Part shown: piece by piece, positions 59,793 to 64,000 of the stretch
Numbering within the stretch: the stretch's first letter is position 1
How the letters are laid out: every line of letters starts with the position of its first letter
Assembly (NCBI GenBank): GCA_963754045.1
Contig: CAVWEN010000003.1
Location: 645,414-709,413, forward strand
From: JALZKA01 sp963754045
GTDB taxonomy: Bacteria > Actinomycetota > Thermoleophilia > Solirubrobacterales > 70-9
Reading direction: 5' to 3'
Length of the DNA: 64,000 nt
Translations under genes and position numbers: made by a program
The notes under the pieces: generated by a model
What the model was told of the DNA's origin: nothing
Database searches by the model: none
The model's input: the letters and a program-made list of their open reading frames with translations, nothing else

Positions 59793-62750
59793 TCAGGCGG
59801 GGGAGTGATCGCGCCCGGCGGCGAGCTGCGCTGCGACCGCCCCGCGCCGTGAGACACCGAGCTTCTCGAACACCCTGGCGAGATGCTTCTCGACCGTCTT
59901 CTCGCTCAAAAACACTCCCTGGGCGATCTGCCTATTGGTCTGACCCTCGGCGACGAGCTCGGCGATCTCGCGCTCGCGATCGCTCAGCGCCGGCGCCCCG
60001 TCTCCCGCCGCCGCCCGGCGGCCTGGTCGAGCGACCCGGTGGCCGAGCTTGCGCAGCCCACGAGCGGTCTGATCAACGAGGCGCGAGGCTCCGCACTCGT
60101 CGAACCGCTCCAAGGCCGAGCTGAGCTGGATCGTCGCTTCCTCCGCATCCCCGCCGGCCGCGAGCGCCCGTCCGGCGAGCGCCTCGGAGACGCCAACTTC
60201 GATCGGCATCTCGCCGGCGCCGAATCGATCGGCCGCCGCGAGCGCCTCCTGCGCGGCCCGTGCGAACTCGCCGCTCCCGAGCTCGACCAGGGCGCGAGCC
60301 TGGTGTCCGTAGCCGATCCGGGCCGGCAGCCCGATCGCCTCGGCGAGGTCGGTGGCCCTCGCCGCGTAGCCCTCGGCCGCGCCGGTGTCGCCGCGGCTGA
60401 GCTCGCAGCGGGTAAGGACGACCCAGGCCATGGGGCGCCAGGCCGGGTCGACCCGCTCCAGATCGGGACCGCCGCCGGCGCTCAGCGCCTCGATGCGGGC
60501 CGCCTCGTGATCTCCGATCCGAAGCAGCGCGCGAGCGGCGAAGATCCTCGCGACCACCGCGGTGGTCGCGCCCCTGCAGAGGCGCCCGGCGTCCAGGGTG
60601 CGCTCGACGAGCCGCCGCACCACCGTCGGCTCGGCCCAGCACGGTGCCAGGTCGGCCTGGCCGGCGAGCGCGAAGACGGTGAACTCGCTGCCGCTCAGAG
60701 TCGCGACCTCGACCGATTCGGCAAATGCCTCCCGGGTCTCCTCGACTCGGCCCTGCCAGTAGAGCGACCAGTCGCGCCAGTGGGATAGCAGTGGCATCAG
60801 GTGCGCCTGCCCGCTGGCCCGCGCCACCCCGATCGCCCGCCTCGCGTGCCGAAGCGCCGCGTCGCTGCGCTCCAGGTAGTACTCGGCGCCAGCCAGCCAG
60901 ACCATGGTCTCGAGCCGCTCGGCCAGCTCTGCGTCACCGATCGCATCGATCCGCTCGGCCGCCCCGTCGGTGAGTCGCCTCGCCTCGCTCGTGTTCGTGA
61001 GGCGAGCGGCGTTCAGCGCCAGCAGCGAGCTTGCGGCGCTCTCGACGCCGAGGTGACCGGACTCCCGCGCGGCAGCGAGGGCAGCGTCGGCGTCGCGAGC
61101 CGTCGACTCCCATTCGTTGCTCCAAAAGCCGATGCTCGCCAGCACCAGCATCAGGCTGGCGCGCTCGCGGGCTCGCGCCGGCGCGAGTCCCGCGAGCATC
61201 TCGGAGATCAGCGCCCGGGCCTCCCCGTGCCGGCCAAGGAAGACCTCGCCCGTTGCACATGCCGCTCCAACCTCGACTCGCGCGCTCACCGCCTCCGGCG
61301 GCATCGTCGCGAGTATCTCCCGCAGCGTTCCCGTCGTCTCCGAAAGCCGCCCCGAAGCCGACAGCGACCGCGCCATCGCGGCCATCAGCTCCACACGCCG
61401 CGACGCGTCGTCCTCTCTCTGCGGCAGCAGCCGAAGCGCGGCGTCGAACCAGCGCGCCGCGGTCCCCGGGGCACGTGGGGCGGCGGCGCGCCCGGCTTCG
61501 GCGAGCAGCTCGATCGCCGCCTCGTCACCGATCTCGGCCGAGAGCTCGACGTGAGCGGCTCGGGTAGGTGTCGGGGCGCCGAGCTGCCCGAGTGCCTTCG
61601 CAACCCGCGCGTGGGCGCCACGGCGCCAACTCTGCCTCGCTGCCTCATACACCGCATGGGCAAGGATCGGGTGGCGAAAGCGAAAGCTCCGAGGCGTGGC
61701 GCTCGGCGCCACGATCCGCCGCACGGCCGCCTCGTCCAAGGCGGCGAGAAGCTCATCCGCCGTGAGATCCGCCGCGGCGGCGGCGAGGTCGAGGTCGAAC
61801 GGATCGCCTGCGACTGCGGCGCCCTCGAGCGCCACTCGCGTGGCCTGGGCGACGCCCGCCAGCTCGTCGCGCAGTGCGGCCGCGACGCCCGGTGGGACCC
61901 CCTCGGAGCCGGGGGCCCTCGGGCCTTCCGGGGGAATCACGTCTGGGTTGGCGGCGAGCTGCTCGAGGTAGAAGGGGTTGCCGCCGCCAAACTCCCAGAC
62001 CCGCTCGGCCGCGTTCGCGTCGAGGCCCGCCAGCAACGCCCCGGCCTCGTCTCGCGCCAGCGGTCCGATCTCGATCCGCGACATCTCATCGCCGCGGACG
62101 GCGGTGTCGAGTGCCGCCTCCCAGCGCCCGCCGAGGGTACCGCTTCGGCGTGCGAGGGCGAGCAGGCAAGGAGCGCGAGGTGGGTTTCGCAGCAGGTGGT
62201 CGACGAGCTCGAGCGAGGCCTCGTCGGCCCAGTGCAGATCGTCGAGGCAGATCACGAGCGGCTTGCGTCGGCCGAGCAGCTCGAGCAGGGCTCGAACTGC
62301 GCGGTGGGTGAGGTAGCGCTCCTCGCCCTGGATCCGCGATCGCGCTTCGCCGAGCTCGGCGAGCCCCGGGAAGACCTCGGCCAGCTCTGATAGCTGGGCT
62401 GCCGTCAGGGCGTCGAACAGGCCGGAGTTGAGGCCCGCGAGGTAGTCGTCGAGCGCGCTGACGAAGACTCCGAACGGAACTGCGGTCTCGAGAGCGGAGG
62501 CGCGCGATCCGAGCACGAGCAGCCTACGCGTCTCGGCCCGCTCCCGAAGCTCTCGCACCAAGCGCGTCTTGCCGATTCCCGGCTCGCCGACCAAATCGAG
62601 GAACCGCGCCTCGCCGGCCTCGAGTTGGTCGAGGATCGCATCGAGGCGCTCGAGCTCCCCCTGGCGGCCAACTAGCTGAGCCGACAGCCGAAAGTCGCCG
62701 CGTGATCCCGACTCATCATCGGTCGCTATTGACGTGCGTGTGTCCCTCAT
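59793..62750 (-). CDS. Large ATP-binding LuxR-family (LAL-type) transcriptional regulator
   Basis: A 985-residue regulator. The Walker A is LVGEPGIGKTRLVREL (about residues 53-68) and the Walker B is LVICLDDLHWADEASL. A long helical repeat region (TPR-like, roughly 390-890) follows. The C-terminal LuxR HTH is LSDREREIAELVAEGQTNRQ with IAQGVFLSEKTVEKHLARVF. The ATG at 62750 has an AGGGG Shine-Dalgarno 6 nt away; a longer start at 62825 is possible. These proteins integrate a ligand signal with ATP binding. The downstream six-gene cluster on the same strand is a plausible target. Confidence 0.92.
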   Translation of the reverse strand: MRDTRTSIATDDESGSRGDFRLSAQLVGRQGELERLDAILDQLEAGEARFLDLVGEPGIGKTRLVRELRERAETRRLLVLGSRASALETAVPFGVFVSALDDYLAGLNSGLFDALTAAQLSELAEVFPGLAELGEARSRIQGEERYLTHRAVRALLELLGRRKPLVICLDDLHWADEASLELVDHLLRNPPRAPCLLALARRSGTLGGRWEAALDTAVRGDEMSRIEIGPLARDEAGALLAGLDANAAERVWEFGGGNPFYLEQLAANPDVIPPEGPRAPGSEGVPPGVAAALRDELAGVAQATRVALEGAAVAGDPFDLDLAAAAADLTADELLAALDEAAVRRIVAPSATPRSFRFRHPILAHAVYEAARQSWRRGAHARVAKALGQLGAPTPTRAAHVELSAEIGDEAAIELLAEAGRAAAPRAPGTAARWFDAALRLLPQREDDASRRVELMAAMARSLSASGRLSETTGTLREILATMPPEAVSARVEVGAACATGEVFLGRHGEARALISEMLAGLAPARARERASLMLVLASIGFWSNEWESTARDADAALAAARESGHLGVESAASSLLALNAARLTNTSEARRLTDGAAERIDAIGDAELAERLETMVWLAGAEYYLERSDAALRHARRAIGVARASGQAHLMPLLSHWRDWSLYWQGRVEETREAFAESVEVATLSGSEFTVFALAGQADLAPCWAEPTVVRRLVERTLDAGRLCRGATTAVVARIFAARALLRIGDHEAARIEALSAGGGPDLERVDPAWRPMAWVVLTRCELSRGDTGAAEGYAARATDLAEAIGLPARIGYGHQARALVELGSGEFARAAQEALAAADRFGAGEMPIEVGVSEALAGRALAAGGDAEEATIQLSSALERFDECGASRLVDQTARGLRKLGHRVARPGRRAAAGDGAPALSDREREIAELVAEGQTNRQIAQGVFLSEKTVEKHLARVFEKLGVSRRGAVAAQLAAGRDHSPA

Positions 62751-62933
62751 ACAAGCCCCTCGATGGCGATCCATCCTAACCGTGAGCGCGACGCGCGGCT
62801 CCCGTTCTCGGGCGGATGCGAGCACGTCGCAAGTGGTGGGGGAGGCTTATGCAAAGGACGAGCCGCAGGCGTCTCCCTGCGAACACCGTCGACGCCCGCA
62901 TCGCCAAGCGAAGCAGGCTCCTGCGATGCCATG

Positions 62934-63335
62934 CTAGGTCGCAAGCCCGGCTGCGGTGAGTGCTTCGTCTCGGCGGAGGTATCCCCGAGCTTCGACGATC
63001 TTCTGCCGCCGGACCTTGAACAGCATTGCGGTTTCGTTCCTCAGCTCGAGGTTTCCACCGCGCGCTCCCGCGAGCTCGCGCAAGAGCGCGACCACCGCGT
63101 CGTCAGCCTCGATCAGCCGCTCGACCTCGACCTCGAATCGGTCCCACGGCTCCTCGACCTCCCGCATGTAGGCAATCCACGCGTCGGGGCCGCGAGTGAC
63201 CCGATGCTCGTCAAGCCCGCCTCGAGTTCCACGCCAGACGACCTCAGGATCGAGGAGTCCCCGGATCGCCTCGAAATCACGCGTGCCGCCGAGCTCGAAG
63301 AATTGCCGCACGACCGCGAGCGCGTCCGAGCTCAT
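62934..63335 (-). CDS. NTF2-like (SnoaL-type) protein
   Basis: A 133-residue protein with the SnoaL-type layout: MSSDALAVVRQFFELGGTRD, LLDPEVVWRGTRGGLDEHRV, TRGPDAWIAYMREVEEPWDR and ELRNETAMLFKVRRQKIVEA. The ATG at 63335 overlaps the stop of the SRPBCC gene by 4 nt. A larger open frame upstream belongs to that gene's strand but a different frame. Substrate unknown; the pairing with an SRPBCC ligand-binding protein suggests a small hydrophobic ligand. Confidence 0.88.
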   Translation of the reverse strand: MSSDALAVVRQFFELGGTRDFEAIRGLLDPEVVWRGTRGGLDEHRVTRGPDAWIAYMREVEEPWDRFEVEVERLIEADDAVVALLRELAGARGGNLELRNETAMLFKVRRQKIVEARGYLRRDEALTAAGLAT

Positions 63336-63793
63336 GCGGGCGCGTCGGCCTCGAGCGCCGCCTTGAGCGTCTGCGCGTCCCTGCAACGCTGGCGGCGGAG
63401 CCACCACTTCAGGTAGGGCCGCATGAGTGCGAGGGTTCCGGTCAGCTCGGGCTCGTAGCGGCTGACGAGCAGCGTGCGCCCTTCGCCGACGTCGCTGAGG
63501 GTGTGGGAGCCTCGCGGCCGAGCGCCGCCGCCGGCCCAAGGGAGCGGGGGTCCATCCCAGGCCACACGGTGCGGTGGGTCCCACTCGATCGTCTGCCAGG
63601 TACCGGAGCGTCCCCCGGCGACCGTGTAATGGACGACCGTCCCGACCGCCGTCGGACCGTCCGACTCCTCGTACGCCTCCTCGAACTCGCCGATCCACTC
63701 CGGGATCCGCTCGACGTCGGCTATGAACGCCCAGACGGCGTCCCGACGGCGGGCGATCTCCACCTCCACAACCACCTTGAGGCTCGTTCTCAC
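63332..63793 (-). CDS. SRPBCC-family ligand-binding protein
   Basis: A 153-residue START/polyketide-cyclase-like protein. Typical segments are VVVEVEIARRRDAVWAFIAD with VERIPEWIGEF at the start, WDPPHRVAWDG, and a long C-terminal helix (ALMRPYLKWWLRRQRCRDAQ then TLKAAL). The start is GTG at 63793. It is coupled to the NTF2-like gene. The role, either binding or modification of a hydrophobic compound, is not fixed by sequence. Confidence 0.88.
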   Translation of the reverse strand: MRTSLKVVVEVEIARRRDAVWAFIADVERIPEWIGEFEEAYEESDGPTAVGTVVHYTVAGGRSGTWQTIEWDPPHRVAWDGPPLPWAGGGARPRGSHTLSDVGEGRTLLVSRYEPELTGTLALMRPYLKWWLRRQRCRDAQTLKAALEADAPA

Positions 63794-64000
63794 GGCCGAT
63801 CAGTATCGCGGAGGCACGCGCTGCGGGGAAGATTGCGGCCCGCTGCGGGTACACAGGCTCCCCCACGGGAGGCTGCTGCCTTTCGATGTAAGCGAGCACC
63901 TTGCCGAACTCGGCGGACGTGCTCGCCTTGGACGACGAGCAGGCAGCGACCGGTGGCGACGGTCCGCTCCTGGTTTCGCCGTGACGACGGCCGGCCGCGG
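63794..64000. other. Right end of the window, no gene supported
   Basis: About 207 nt. No start with a convincing product was found on either strand. It presumably contains the promoter of the SRPBCC-NTF2 pair and perhaps part of a gene beyond the edge. Confidence 0.5.

Noticed and set aside
60801..62390. A 529-codon plus-strand open frame
   Set aside because: It is the antisense of the LuxR-type regulator; composition is Arg/Gly rich with no motif.
63836..63899. Upstream extension of the NTF2-like gene to about 63899
   Set aside because: The longer frame passes through the SRPBCC gene in another frame; the ATG at 63335 overlaps that gene's stop as ATGA.

Overview
The window is high-GC bacterial chromosome, most likely from an actinobacterium of the Thermoleophilia/Solirubrobacter type. 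The reasons are an actinobacterial mIHF gene beside gmk, rpoZ and coaBC, a pyrR-led pyrimidine operon, frequent GTG/TTG starts, pervasive 4-nt stop/start overlaps, and a secreted-protein leader (SNVVATVALFAALGGGA) that I associate with that class. This placement is inference: there is no rRNA gene in the window.

Region 1 (1-12704, minus strand) is a long pyrimidine and nucleotide unit: pyrR, pyrB, pyrC, an isochorismatase-type hydrolase, carA, a GNAT acetyltransferase, an NTF2-like protein, carB, pyrK and pyrD, then mihF, gmk, rpoZ and a coaBC gene cut by the window edge. A PyrR-binding RNA element covers the leader and ribosome-binding site of pyrR. pyrF is not seen.

Region 2 (12705-20005) holds an Asp-nucleophile alpha/beta hydrolase, RNase Z, tRNA-Arg(CCG), a neutral zinc metallopeptidase, a coiled-coil protein, a MerR regulator, an unrecognised 612-residue membrane protein with a 46-residue partner, and a second alpha/beta hydrolase.

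Region 3 (19960-23500, minus) is a unit led by a SAM-I riboswitch with its own terminator. It reads thrC, a CysO/ThiS-like sulfur carrier, glucose-1-phosphate cytidylyltransferase and a CDP-glucose dehydratase-like gene, and ends at a terminator buried in the neighbouring coding sequence.

Region 4 (23603-30754, plus) carries corA, a small secreted protein, two HIT proteins, a phosphomannomutase-type enzyme, a metallo-beta-lactamase-fold hydrolase, a membrane protein with a degenerate HD-GYP domain, and a lipid-kinase-like protein.

Region 5 (30796-46569, minus) is housekeeping: rel, recJ, secDF, a zinc-ribbon/PAS protein, ruvB-ruvA-ruvC, a YebC protein, an M29 aminopeptidase, pdxT, pdxS and an RpiR regulator.

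Region 6 (46656-52341) has small envelope and secreted proteins, a polysaccharide deacetylase next to a GH25 lysozyme, a DUF1330 protein, two tandem NTF2-like genes (the second frameshifted), and a CAU tRNA.

Region 7 (52342 to about 55733) looks like an integrated element: tyrosine integrase, excisionase-like HTH, replication-relaxation-like protein, an unknown protein and a sigma-like factor. It is followed by a roughly 550-base gene-poor stretch.

Region 8 (56282-63793, minus) holds a tightly coupled six-gene cluster of unknown function. It includes two paralogous lipoproteins, a large secreted-type protein with a PKD-like end and a 33-codon micro-gene, and it lies downstream of a large LuxR/LAL-type regulator. 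An NTF2-like and an SRPBCC protein close the window. This cluster is the best candidate here for an undescribed system.
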